Source: Eudoraea sp.
Lineage (GTDB): Bacteria > Bacteroidota > Bacteroidia > Flavobacteriales > Flavobacteriaceae
Length of the DNA stretch: 14,867 nt
Direction: 5' to 3'
Assembly (NCBI GenBank): GCA_024642325.1
Contig: JAHEBI010000011.1
Location: 1 to 14,867, forward strand
In this document: piece after piece, positions 7,915 to 14,775 of the stretch
Position numbering within the stretch: the stretch's first letter is position 1
How the letters are laid out: the number at the start of each line of letters is the position of its first letter
Notes under the pieces: generated by a model
What the model was told of the DNA's origin: nothing
The model's database searches: none
What the model saw: the letters and a program-made list of their open reading frames with translations, nothing else
Position numbers and translations under genes: made by a program

Positions 7915-7941
7915 GTTATACCGGCAACAACAAGGCTATAA

Positions 7942-7989
7942 GGTTTTGTTCAGTAACCGAAATAATATGTCTGGTTTTGTCCGGGAACC
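7942..7989 (+). repeat. Pair of 17-bp imperfect direct repeats with GGTT...AACC ends
   Basis: GGTTTTGTTCAGTAACC (7942-7958) and GGTTTTGTCCGGGAACC (7973-7989) match at 14 of 17 positions. They start 31 bases apart, about three helical turns. Each is bounded by GGTT and its inverse complement AACC. They lie in the 154-base spacer between the phosphorylase and the DUF547 gene, where a regulator or an RNA structure could act. No known consensus is recognised. Confidence 0.4.
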
Positions 7990-8029
7990 ATAAATTTTAA
8001 TTCGAAAAGTAATCGGGATATCCTGTAAG

Positions 8030-8069
8030 TTTTAAAATACTAAATCAACTAACGCTTTAAAATACCTAA
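8030..8069 (+). repeat. Short direct repeat TTTAAAATAC(C)TAA just before the DUF547 start
   Basis: TTTTAAAATACTAA (8030-8043) recurs as CTTTAAAATACCTAA (8055-8069), with 25 bases between the shared cores. The second copy runs into the ATG at 8069. It may be an operator or a ribosome-access element, or a chance result of AT-rich sequence. Confidence 0.25.
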
Positions 8070-8821
8070 TGCTTCAAATAAGTAGCCTGATTTTAATTTA
8101 TTTTTTCCAATCCCTTTCCCTGTTGCCAGGTTTAGTAGTTCTAGAACCAATTGGCAAGGAACAGACAAACAGTGAAGTGATCCATAAAAACTGGGATACA
8201 CTGCTAAAAAAATATGTGGACGTCAAGGGTAATGTGGATTATGAAGGCTTTAAGGCGGAGTCAGAAACTCTTCACCAGTACTTAGAACAGCTGGGCAGTT
8301 ATGAAGTGAATGAAAATTGGTCAAAAGAAAAGAAGCTGGCATATTATATAAATCTTTACAATGCAGCCACGGTTAAACTAATTTTGGACAACTATCCAAT
8401 TGCCAGTATTATGGATATTAACAAACCCTGGGGCAAGGCATGGATAAAACAGGGCCGCCAACTAATTTCACTGGGCGAAATAGAGCATAACATCCTTAGA
8501 AAAATGAATGAGCCACGTATTCATTTTGCCATCAACTGTGCCTCAATTTCCTGTCCCAGATTATTGAACGAAGCCTTCACAGCAGACAGAGTGGAACAGC
8601 AATTGGCCACAGTCACCAAAGAATTTATAAATGACCCCAACCGAAACATTATTTCAGCAAACAAAATTGAGCTGTCAAGGATTTTTAAATGGTATAAAAA
8701 AGATTTTGAAAACCACGGCTCTCTTGTGGCTTATTTGAACCAATATCTTAAATCCCCTATTGATCCTGATGCAAAGATTGATTTTCTTAAATACAATTGG
8801 AGTTTAAATGAAGCTAAGTAA
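8069..8821 (+). CDS. Secreted DUF547 domain protein
   Basis: This 250-residue protein has a hydrophobic N-terminus (residues 4-25), read as a signal peptide or membrane anchor, so the domain is probably periplasmic. Conserved DUF547 blocks are KKLAYYINLYNAATVKLI (88-105), ISLGEIEHNILR (133-144) and HFAINCASISCPRL (152-165). The last contains the invariant Cys157 and Cys162, and the His/Cys arrangement suggests an uncharacterised enzyme rather than a structural domain. No biochemical function is established for the family. DUF547 genes recur beside TIGR04283-type transferases, and here the stop overlaps that gene by 14 bases, so they are coupled. The ATG at 8069 is the only good start giving a signal sequence. 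Confidence 0.88.
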   Translation: MLQISSLILIYFFQSLSLLPGLVVLEPIGKEQTNSEVIHKNWDTLLKKYVDVKGNVDYEGFKAESETLHQYLEQLGSYEVNENWSKEKKLAYYINLYNAATVKLILDNYPIASIMDINKPWGKAWIKQGRQLISLGEIEHNILRKMNEPRIHFAINCASISCPRLLNEAFTADRVEQQLATVTKEFINDPNRNIISANKIELSRIFKWYKKDFENHGSLVAYLNQYLKSPIDPDAKIDFLKYNWSLNEAK

Positions 8822-9515
8822 CAAGGCATCTATAAGTATTATTATTCCCGTTCTAAATGAGGAGGGCTACATAGTTAAGCTTCTGGATTTTTTTCAAAAA
8901 AATGGAACCTCATCCAATATAAAAGAAATTCTTGTTGTAGATGGTGGAAGTACGGACGGTACCATAAAAGCCGCTATGAGTTTTGATGTTGTTGTGCTCC
9001 CTTCTGAAAAAGGTCGCGCCAAACAAATGAATTATGGTGCGCAACGGGCGTGCGGTGAAATTTTGTATTTTCTGCATGTGGACACCATTCCGCCAAAAAA
9101 CTTCGACCTGCTAATTGTAAATGCCATTCAAAAAGGAATTGAAGCCGGATGTTTTAGAATGAAATTCGATAGTGACAGCTGGTTTCTGCAATTTTTTTCC
9201 TGGTTCAGCAGAATAAATCATCAGATTTGCCGGGGTGGAGATCAATCACTCTTTACCACCGCAACATTATTTCATAAAGCCGGTGGTTATGATGAGACTT
9301 ATAAAATTTATGAGGATAACGAATTTACAAGTCGTTTATATAAACTTACTAATTTTACCATCTTACCCGAAAACGTCCGGACTTCAGCCAGAAAGTATGA
9401 ACAAATTGGTAAGTTAAAGCTTCAGTTTTACTTTGGAATAATACATCTCAAGAAATTTTTAGGAGCAGATCCAGATCATTTGTACCAGTACTATAAAAGA
9501 AAAATATCGACCTGA
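8808..9515 (+). CDS. TIGR04283 family glycosyltransferase (GT2), arsenosugar-biosynthesis type
   Basis: This 235-residue GT-A family-2 glycosyltransferase lacks a membrane segment. It has SIIIPVLNEEG (10-20) and VVDGGSTDGT (43-52) for nucleotide-sugar binding. GRAKQMNYGAQ (69-79) leads into the metal-binding DxD equivalent LHVDTIPP (89-96). The acceptor side has GGDQSLF (143-149) and IYEDNEF (167-173) with the likely catalytic Asp/Glu. The motif set is that of TIGR04283, which NCBI names arsenosugar biosynthesis glycosyltransferase for its association with ArsS. It presumably transfers a sugar to or from the arsenic-containing ribose, but donor and acceptor are unproven. The start codon lies inside the DUF547 gene and the stop is 30 bases from the convergent amidase stop. 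Confidence 0.9.
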   Translation: MKLSNKASISIIIPVLNEEGYIVKLLDFFQKNGTSSNIKEILVVDGGSTDGTIKAAMSFDVVVLPSEKGRAKQMNYGAQRACGEILYFLHVDTIPPKNFDLLIVNAIQKGIEAGCFRMKFDSDSWFLQFFSWFSRINHQICRGGDQSLFTTATLFHKAGGYDETYKIYEDNEFTSRLYKLTNFTILPENVRTSARKYEQIGKLKLQFYFGIIHLKKFLGADPDHLYQYYKRKIST

Positions 9516-9545
9516 TAATTTTATGAAGATGCAGATAACAGATGG

Positions 9546-10586
9546 CTATTTAGTTTCGTAGTCAAGAATCACTCCTTCTGAAATCCATTTTGCCAATGCC
9601 TGTCGGTTATCATAATCCAAAATACGGCGTTGGTCCTTCTCATTCCTGATATTGCCAATTTCTATAAACGTCATGGCCGGTAAGGTTTTCTTCACAAGGT
9701 AAAGATTACTCCTGTCTTCAAAAGTTCCGGAATAACTTCTGTTTGGTTGGTACTTTTGGTATTTCTCTTTAAAGGTGTTATGAATGCTTTCTGCAAGTTT
9801 TTTCCCGTTTTTACTTTTCTCATGATAGTAGAAAAAAACGTCAATGTTTTGTCCTTTACTACGGCTGTCGACGTGAGTAACTACCAGGCGCTGATGTTTT
9901 CCTTTATGTTGCAGATATAATTTATTTACAGCATCTACCCTTTGTTCAAGCCTTTCTTTTTGGTCTAAAGGAATGGTTAAATCAGGTAAAACCAACTCAT
10001 CATTATCCATTTCCAGAATCTGATCATCACGAATCCCATCATCCGGATCGCGCACAATAACATAAACCTGTGCTCCATGTGAAAGTAATTCTCTCGCCAA
10101 CCTAAGGGTAACATCATAGGCGTATTCGTCTTCCGAAATGGATTTCCCTAAAAACTGGGTCATAGCGCCCGGATCAGGGCCCCCATGTCCTGAAATCAAG
10201 TAATATACTGTGCCTTTCAAACGTTCACTTTTGCTGGGTACATCGGCATATTTCTCGCCAAAAATATCATAGGTTGTTCCCTTTACAGGATTCTTAATCT
10301 CAATGACCTCAGCCTGCTCTGTGGAATACTCAGTACTGTCTGTGATTCGTTCTGGTATAAAGTAAGACATGCCCTCATACAAATGAAGGCTGTCTCTCAA
10401 GTTGTTTACATTGAGGGCAATGAAATCATTATATGTTATATATGGATCAACTCCCTGTTTTCTAAGTAATGAATAAATACCATCCCCTTTTTCAGCAATC
10501 GCGATTTTCAGGGAATCCTGAGCATACAATGCTGAGAGTGGAATCCATAGGGAAAACACAAGTAGTTGGACAATTTTCTGAGGCAC
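9546..10586 (-). CDS. N-acetylmuramoyl-L-alanine amidase (Amidase_3) with N-terminal LysM-like domain
   Basis: This periplasmic zinc amidase cuts the amide bond between N-acetylmuramic acid and the stem peptide in peptidoglycan. Numbering from a GTG at 10586 (346 residues), a signal peptide ends at SALYA/Q (22-23). A LysM-like domain spans about 25-78 (IAEKGDGIYSLL ... GMSYFIPE). The amidase domain spans about 125-345, with probable zinc ligands His134 (SGHGGPDPGA), Glu154 and His238 (VVTHVDS), and catalytic Glu309 (FIEIGN). No ATG precedes the signal peptide. A TTG at 10628 would extend it by 14 residues, but the GTG gives a typical signal sequence, so I prefer it. It lies 84 bases downstream of the GH113-like gene and may share its transcript. 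Confidence 0.9.
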   Translation of the reverse strand: MPQKIVQLLVFSLWIPLSALYAQDSLKIAIAEKGDGIYSLLRKQGVDPYITYNDFIALNVNNLRDSLHLYEGMSYFIPERITDSTEYSTEQAEVIEIKNPVKGTTYDIFGEKYADVPSKSERLKGTVYYLISGHGGPDPGAMTQFLGKSISEDEYAYDVTLRLARELLSHGAQVYVIVRDPDDGIRDDQILEMDNDELVLPDLTIPLDQKERLEQRVDAVNKLYLQHKGKHQRLVVTHVDSRSKGQNIDVFFYYHEKSKNGKKLAESIHNTFKEKYQKYQPNRSYSGTFEDRSNLYLVKKTLPAMTFIEIGNIRNEKDQRRILDYDNRQALAKWISEGVILDYETK

Positions 10587-10670
10587 AAATTTTTTATTTG
10601 ATACAAAGATTATCAAAAATGTTACCAAAAAGCAAGAATATATGAATACAAAAACTGAATTAATGCAGAA

Positions 10671-11675
10671 CTATTGATTTGACTGATAAAACAATTTAAT
10701 AATCTCTTCAGCGGGCTTATTTTGAGGTGTAAACCTGTTATCCCCGGCTCCTCCGGCTTTTTCATGATTGAGAAACCACTTCCATACAAAGCCTCCTGCA
10801 AACCAGTCTTCCTGCCAAAACTCTTCAAAAATAGCCCTCTTGGCATTAACCTGAGCTTCCAGGTTAACACCTTCTTCACTCCGATCAACAAGCCAGGGTT
10901 TTTTAGCCGTATAATCCATACTTCTATAACCAAATTCTGTAAAAAGCACTGGGCGGGAAGTTTTTTTTGAAAGAGCTGCTATATTTTCTTTCCAGGGTTT
11001 CCAACCTGCCTTCAACTGCTCTATAGTTGGAGTTTTAGCATCCGATAAAGGAAAATATGCATCTATTCCAATATAGTCCAGAGAAGCCCAAAAAGGTGTT
11101 CGTTTGTATTCATCCCAATTTGATGCATAAGTAAGTTTCCCTTTATAAACTTTTCGGATTTTTACAATTAACTCTTCCCAAAACTTTGGCCTGTTCTCTA
11201 CAAATTGCTCGAGTTCGGTACCAATGCAAAGAATTTCAACCTTGGTTTCCTGCGCCAATTTTGCAAAAGTCAACATAAACTTTTCATAGGATGCCTCCAG
11301 GATCTCCCAGTTATCTTCTGTTTCCATTCTTAGCCCGCCTGTAAATTCCCCGCGCCATATCCAGATTTGGGGTTTTAGCATCACCTTAACGTTATTTGCT
11401 CTTAACAGTTCAATGTACTGTTTGGCACCACCCTCAGTTTCACCATACCATTGACGATCTGTATTAAAAATAATTTCCGGACTTGAAAGATCCCTTATAA
11501 AACCAAAAGGCATAACTGCGGCATAATCCGCATGAATATTCAGGAAAGCATCTACATGCTCCTGGACAGCTTTTTCTCTGGAAGCAACAAAGCTTATTCC
11601 TTTTATCTTATTAACCGGTTGGCCGGTACAAGACAATTCAAGAAAAAGAAATATCAAAAACCCAAGTCTCTTCAT
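10671..11675 (-). CDS. GH113-like TIM-barrel glycoside hydrolase, lipoprotein
   Basis: From the ATG at 11675 the protein has 334 residues. Its N-terminus MKRLGFLIFLFLELSC is lipoprotein-like with Cys16, though Glu at -3 makes the lipobox imperfect. No acidic stretch follows the Cys, so a periplasmic location is likelier than the surface. The barrel carries GISFVASREKAV near the start, PQIWIWRGEF, the probable acid/base Glu154 in CIGTELEQF, DYIGIDAYFPL, the nucleophile Glu247 in LFTEFGYRS, and GGFVWKWF near the end. This motif order is typical of GH113 and related clan GH-A proteins; characterised GH113 members are beta-1,4-mannanases, but many Bacteroidota homologues are untested. An ATG at 11684 would add three residues. 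The amidase downstream suggests an envelope polysaccharide as a possible alternative substrate. Confidence 0.8.
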   Translation of the reverse strand: MKRLGFLIFLFLELSCTGQPVNKIKGISFVASREKAVQEHVDAFLNIHADYAAVMPFGFIRDLSSPEIIFNTDRQWYGETEGGAKQYIELLRANNVKVMLKPQIWIWRGEFTGGLRMETEDNWEILEASYEKFMLTFAKLAQETKVEILCIGTELEQFVENRPKFWEELIVKIRKVYKGKLTYASNWDEYKRTPFWASLDYIGIDAYFPLSDAKTPTIEQLKAGWKPWKENIAALSKKTSRPVLFTEFGYRSMDYTAKKPWLVDRSEEGVNLEAQVNAKRAIFEEFWQEDWFAGGFVWKWFLNHEKAGGAGDNRFTPQNKPAEEIIKLFYQSNQ

Positions 11676-11697
11676 AATAGGCATTTACGGACTTCAT

Positions 11698-11727
11698 CAA
11701 AAATAAGATAATAAATTCAGATGTAAA
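11698..11727 (-). promoter_or_regulatory. Candidate promoter of the GH113-like/amidase genes
   Basis: On the minus strand TATTTTTG (11705-11698) matches the Bacteroidota -7 consensus TAnnTTTG exactly. TTTA (11727-11724), one base off the TTTG -33 box, lies 18 bases upstream, close to the usual spacing. The -7 box sits 22 bases before the ATG at 11675. This is the best promoter candidate in the window. Confidence 0.4.
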
Positions 11728-11749
11728 TCTATAGTGGCAGTTAAGTTAT

Positions 11750-11757
11750 TATCTTTA
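11750..11757 (+). promoter_or_regulatory. Candidate -7 box for the FAD oxidoreductase gene
   Basis: TATCTTTA, one base off TAnnTTTG, lies 34 bases before the ATG at 11792 in a spacer shared with the divergent GH113-like gene. The identical octamer precedes the rhodanese gene. No clear -33 box is seen. Confidence 0.25.
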
Positions 11758-11791
11758 TGTTCGACATATAGCATATGAACTGATTAAAGGC

Positions 11792-13138
11792 ATGGAAAGT
11801 ATTGTAATTATTGGAAATGGGGTTGCCGGCGTTACCGCCGCAAGACATATACGTAAAATCTCCAACAAGAGAATTACAATAATTTCTGCAGAATCTGATC
11901 ATTTCTTTTCCAGAACAGCATTGATGTATGTTTATATGGGACATATGAAGTTTGAACATTTAAAGCCTTATGAAGACTGGTTTTGGGAGAAAAACCGGAT
12001 TGAACTTATCAGGGGGTTTGTAAGAAAGGTAGATGATAAGAACAAAGAATTATTTATTGAAGATGACAGGGTTATAAAATATGATAAATTAATTCTGGCT
12101 ACAGGGTCCAAGCCCAATAAATTTGGATGGCCAGGACAGGACCTGAAAGGAGTACAAGGTCTGTATTCCAAACAAGATCTGGATCTATTAGAAACCAATG
12201 CTCCCAATAAGAAAATTTGCAAGCGGGCTGTTATTGTGGGAGGCGGGCTAATTGGAATTGAATTGGCTGAAATGCTCCGAAGCAGAGATATTCCTGTTAC
12301 TTTTCTTGTGAGGGAAAAAAGTTTTTGGGATGTAGTACTCCCAGATGGAGATTCCGGGATGATAAACGAACACATTCTGGAACACCATATAGACCTTCGT
12401 CTGGAAACTAATTTAGTGGAAATCCTTGCTGATGGTTATGGCAGGGTAAAAGCTGTAATAACAGACAAAGGTGAAACCGTAGAATGTCAAATGGTTGGAT
12501 TAACCCCGGGTGTTTCACCCAATATTTCTTTTTTAAAAGACTCCGGAATTGAATTAGGAAGGGGAATCAAGGTAAATCGATTTCTTGAAACTAACATCAA
12601 AGATATTTATGCAATTGGCGACTGCGCAGAACAAAGTGAACCCATTGGTAATCGCAGGCCTATTGAAGCCGTATGGTATACAGGCCGTATGATGGGAGAA
12701 ACGGTTGCCCAAACTATTTGTGAAACCAGGACAGAATACAAACCGGGTCACTGGTTTAATTCCGCTAAATTCCTCGATATAGAATACCAGACTTATGGGT
12801 GGGTGTTCAGCAGTAATGGGAAAAAAGAATATGAAGAACATTTTCATTGGAGACACGCATTGGAAAAAATATGCCTGACTATAGCTTTTCATAAAGAAAC
12901 CAGGAAATTTCTGGGGATAAATACTTTTGGAATCCGCATGCGCCATGAGATCTTTGATGAATGGCTGAATAAAGGTCAAAATGTTAGCCATGTGATCAAA
13001 TATCTTAAAGATGCCAATTTTGATCCTGAATTCTATACAAAGTATGAAAATGAAATCGCTGCTAAATTCAACGCAGATTTCGATACGGATATCAAGCCGG
13101 AAAAGAAAAACTGGAAACGTATTTTCGCCATCGGTTAA
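11792..13138 (+). CDS. FAD-dependent NAD(P) oxidoreductase without redox disulfide
   Basis: This 448-residue cytosolic flavoprotein belongs to the pyridine-nucleotide oxidoreductase superfamily. FAD binds at GNGVAG (8-13), followed by LILATGSKP (100-108). NAD(P) binds at GGGLIGIELAE (150-160), and the second FAD contact is IYAIGDCAE (272-280). The CxxxxC pair of true disulfide reductases is absent after the first FAD motif, where FFSRTALMYVYMG stands, as in NirB- and rubredoxin-reductase-like enzymes that pass electrons to another protein. The last ~130 residues form an extra C-terminal region rich in Trp, Phe and His (for example HFHWRHALEK at 350-359) that I do not recognise. The next gene, 53 bases on, encodes a membrane iron-sulfur protein, a plausible electron partner. 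The reaction is unknown. Confidence 0.87.
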   Translation: MESIVIIGNGVAGVTAARHIRKISNKRITIISAESDHFFSRTALMYVYMGHMKFEHLKPYEDWFWEKNRIELIRGFVRKVDDKNKELFIEDDRVIKYDKLILATGSKPNKFGWPGQDLKGVQGLYSKQDLDLLETNAPNKKICKRAVIVGGGLIGIELAEMLRSRDIPVTFLVREKSFWDVVLPDGDSGMINEHILEHHIDLRLETNLVEILADGYGRVKAVITDKGETVECQMVGLTPGVSPNISFLKDSGIELGRGIKVNRFLETNIKDIYAIGDCAEQSEPIGNRRPIEAVWYTGRMMGETVAQTICETRTEYKPGHWFNSAKFLDIEYQTYGWVFSSNGKKEYEEHFHWRHALEKICLTIAFHKETRKFLGINTFGIRMRHEIFDEWLNKGQNVSHVIKYLKDANFDPEFYTKYENEIAAKFNADFDTDIKPEKKNWKRIFAIG

Positions 13139-13191
13139 ATCGTTTAACCCGGGAATATGATTTATAATCTTTCAAAAAACGGAATCAAAGT

Positions 13192-14775
13192 ATGAGTACG
13201 CTTGACAAAAGTATGGCATTAACAGGGCAGCCTCCTGCGGCTTTGAGCATCTTTCAAAAAATTGCCGTAATATTGGGATTGTCCGGTCTTTTCATACTCC
13301 TCCTTGCCTCTTTTAATATAGACTTTCCAAATAAAGGCATGTGGTTATCCATTTCCCTTGCGGCAATTTTTAGTGGAATTTTTTGGTTTGCCAAGGAGGC
13401 ATATGCTAAAAAGCTGAAAGGGATTAAAAATGACGGGGTTTGGTTTAAATCAATATCTGCCAAAGGCTTGTGGGCCTGGGCAACCGGCATATCGCTAACA
13501 GGTTTCTATATTGTCCTTTACTTTTTTCCAGAATTCCTGGGGTTGGTAAAGGATGGCTCAAATAAGGGTGTAATTGCACTATTTGATCCATTAAGCAGAT
13601 TTCTGAGTGGCAACCCTGCCAGCCAGTGGTTTGTTTATGGATCCCTATATACCGTTGCTATCCTGGCTTTTGGCATTAAATTTATCTGGAAATACAGGCA
13701 TAACAGATACGAAGTCATTCGCACAATAAGCGTCATGTTCTTTCAAACGGCATTCGCCTTTATAATTCCTGAAATAATGGCCAGATTAAATGGCAAACTC
13801 CCTTATTATGACCTGAAGAATATTTGGCCTTTAAACTATTACAATTTTGAAAAATACCGGATAAATGCATTTATAGATTCCGGCGACATTGGGCTGACAA
13901 TGCTGGTATTCGGCATAGTGTCCATTTTTGTAATCACACCAATTCTGACTTACAAATATGGTAAACGATGGTACTGCTCCTGGGTTTGTGGTTGTGGTGG
14001 ATTGGCTGAAACAGCCGGTGATTCGTTTAGACATTTAAGCGATAAAAGCCTGTCAGCCTGGAAAGTGGAGCGTTGGGTGGTTCACAGTGTGGTAGTTTTT
14101 GTCACTCTCATGACCACTGCCGTAATTTATTCATACCTGGGTAATGATACGAGTAAGTACTGGTTGACCAAAGATGTATTTTTGATAGGCGTGGCTTTGT
14201 TACTGAGTTTGATTTTTGCGCTTGTAATGCTATTCAAAAGAGAGCAATTCCAAAAAGATGCCCTATATGGCGCAATTGGATATTTCGTGGTAATAATGGC
14301 CCTAATTGGTTTTCACCATTACAGCGGTGATGGAAATGTGTTCTTATTCAAATCTGAAACTCTAAGGAAATCATACGGTTTTCTTATTGGCAGTATTTTT
14401 TCAGGGGTAATCGGCACAGGTTTTTATCCTATTTTCGGCAACAGGGTCTGGTGCCGTTTTGGCTGCCCCATGGCTGCAATTTTGGGCTTTCAGCAACGCC
14501 TGTTTTCCAGGTTCAGAATCACAACAAACGGTGGACAATGTATTTCATGTGGTAATTGTTCTGCCTATTGTGAAATGGGTATTGATGTGCGCGCCTATGC
14601 GCAGAAAGGTCAAAATATTGTGCGCTCAAGCTGCGTTGGATGTGGCATTTGTTCCGCAGTCTGTCCGCGTGGCGTTCTAAAACTGGAAAATGGCCCCTTA
14701 AAGGGGCGTATTGATAGTAATGAAGTCTTATTGGGCAATGATGTGGATTTAATGACTCTTGTGAACCAAAAATAA
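13192..14775 (+). CDS. Membrane polyferredoxin, NapH/NosR/CcoG-like 4Fe-4S protein
   Basis: This 527-residue integral membrane protein has about ten hydrophobic segments (near residues 20-42, 50-67, 93-112, 146-166, 178-195, 232-250, 296-316, 328-347, 357-376 and 395-413). Two juxtamembrane Cys clusters follow helices: Cys262, Cys266 and Cys268 (YCSWVCGCGG), and Cys421 with Cys425 (WCRFGCPMA). The C-terminal ferredoxin domain has two [4Fe-4S] motifs: Cys450, 453, 456, 460 and Cys481, 484, 487, 491 (the last followed by Pro). This layout is that of NapH/NosR-type proteins that move electrons across or along the inner membrane. The first cluster has CGCGG where relatives often have CP, so it may be modified. 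The preceding flavoprotein is the likely cytosolic donor or acceptor. The protein is complete, and the final electron acceptor is not known. Confidence 0.88.
   Translation: MSTLDKSMALTGQPPAALSIFQKIAVILGLSGLFILLLASFNIDFPNKGMWLSISLAAIFSGIFWFAKEAYAKKLKGIKNDGVWFKSISAKGLWAWATGISLTGFYIVLYFFPEFLGLVKDGSNKGVIALFDPLSRFLSGNPASQWFVYGSLYTVAILAFGIKFIWKYRHNRYEVIRTISVMFFQTAFAFIIPEIMARLNGKLPYYDLKNIWPLNYYNFEKYRINAFIDSGDIGLTMLVFGIVSIFVITPILTYKYGKRWYCSWVCGCGGLAETAGDSFRHLSDKSLSAWKVERWVVHSVVVFVTLMTTAVIYSYLGNDTSKYWLTKDVFLIGVALLLSLIFALVMLFKREQFQKDALYGAIGYFVVIMALIGFHHYSGDGNVFLFKSETLRKSYGFLIGSIFSGVIGTGFYPIFGNRVWCRFGCPMAAILGFQQRLFSRFRITTNGGQCISCGNCSAYCEMGIDVRAYAQKGQNIVRSSCVGCGICSAVCPRGVLKLENGPLKGRIDSNEVLLGNDVDLMTLVNQK

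Noticed and set aside
10622..10970. Open frames on both strands overlapping the 3' part of the GH113-like gene
   Set aside because: They are shadow frames; the GH113-like frame covers the region with catalytic motifs and a normal length.
11968..12991. Two minus-strand open frames (135 and 145 codons) antisense to the FAD oxidoreductase gene
   Set aside because: They lie wholly within a conserved flavoprotein gene and show no domain, signal peptide or start context of their own.
11792..13138. Reading the FAD enzyme as a disulfide reductase such as a mercuric or arsenical reductase
   Set aside because: The redox-active CxxxxC pair expected after the first FAD motif is missing, so a MerA-like or lipoamide dehydrogenase-like reaction is unlikely.
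14693..14707. Inverted repeat GCCCCTT-A-AAGGGGC near the end of the polyferredoxin gene
   Set aside because: The arms leave a one-base loop, so no hairpin terminator can form as drawn, and the sequence is inside the coding region.
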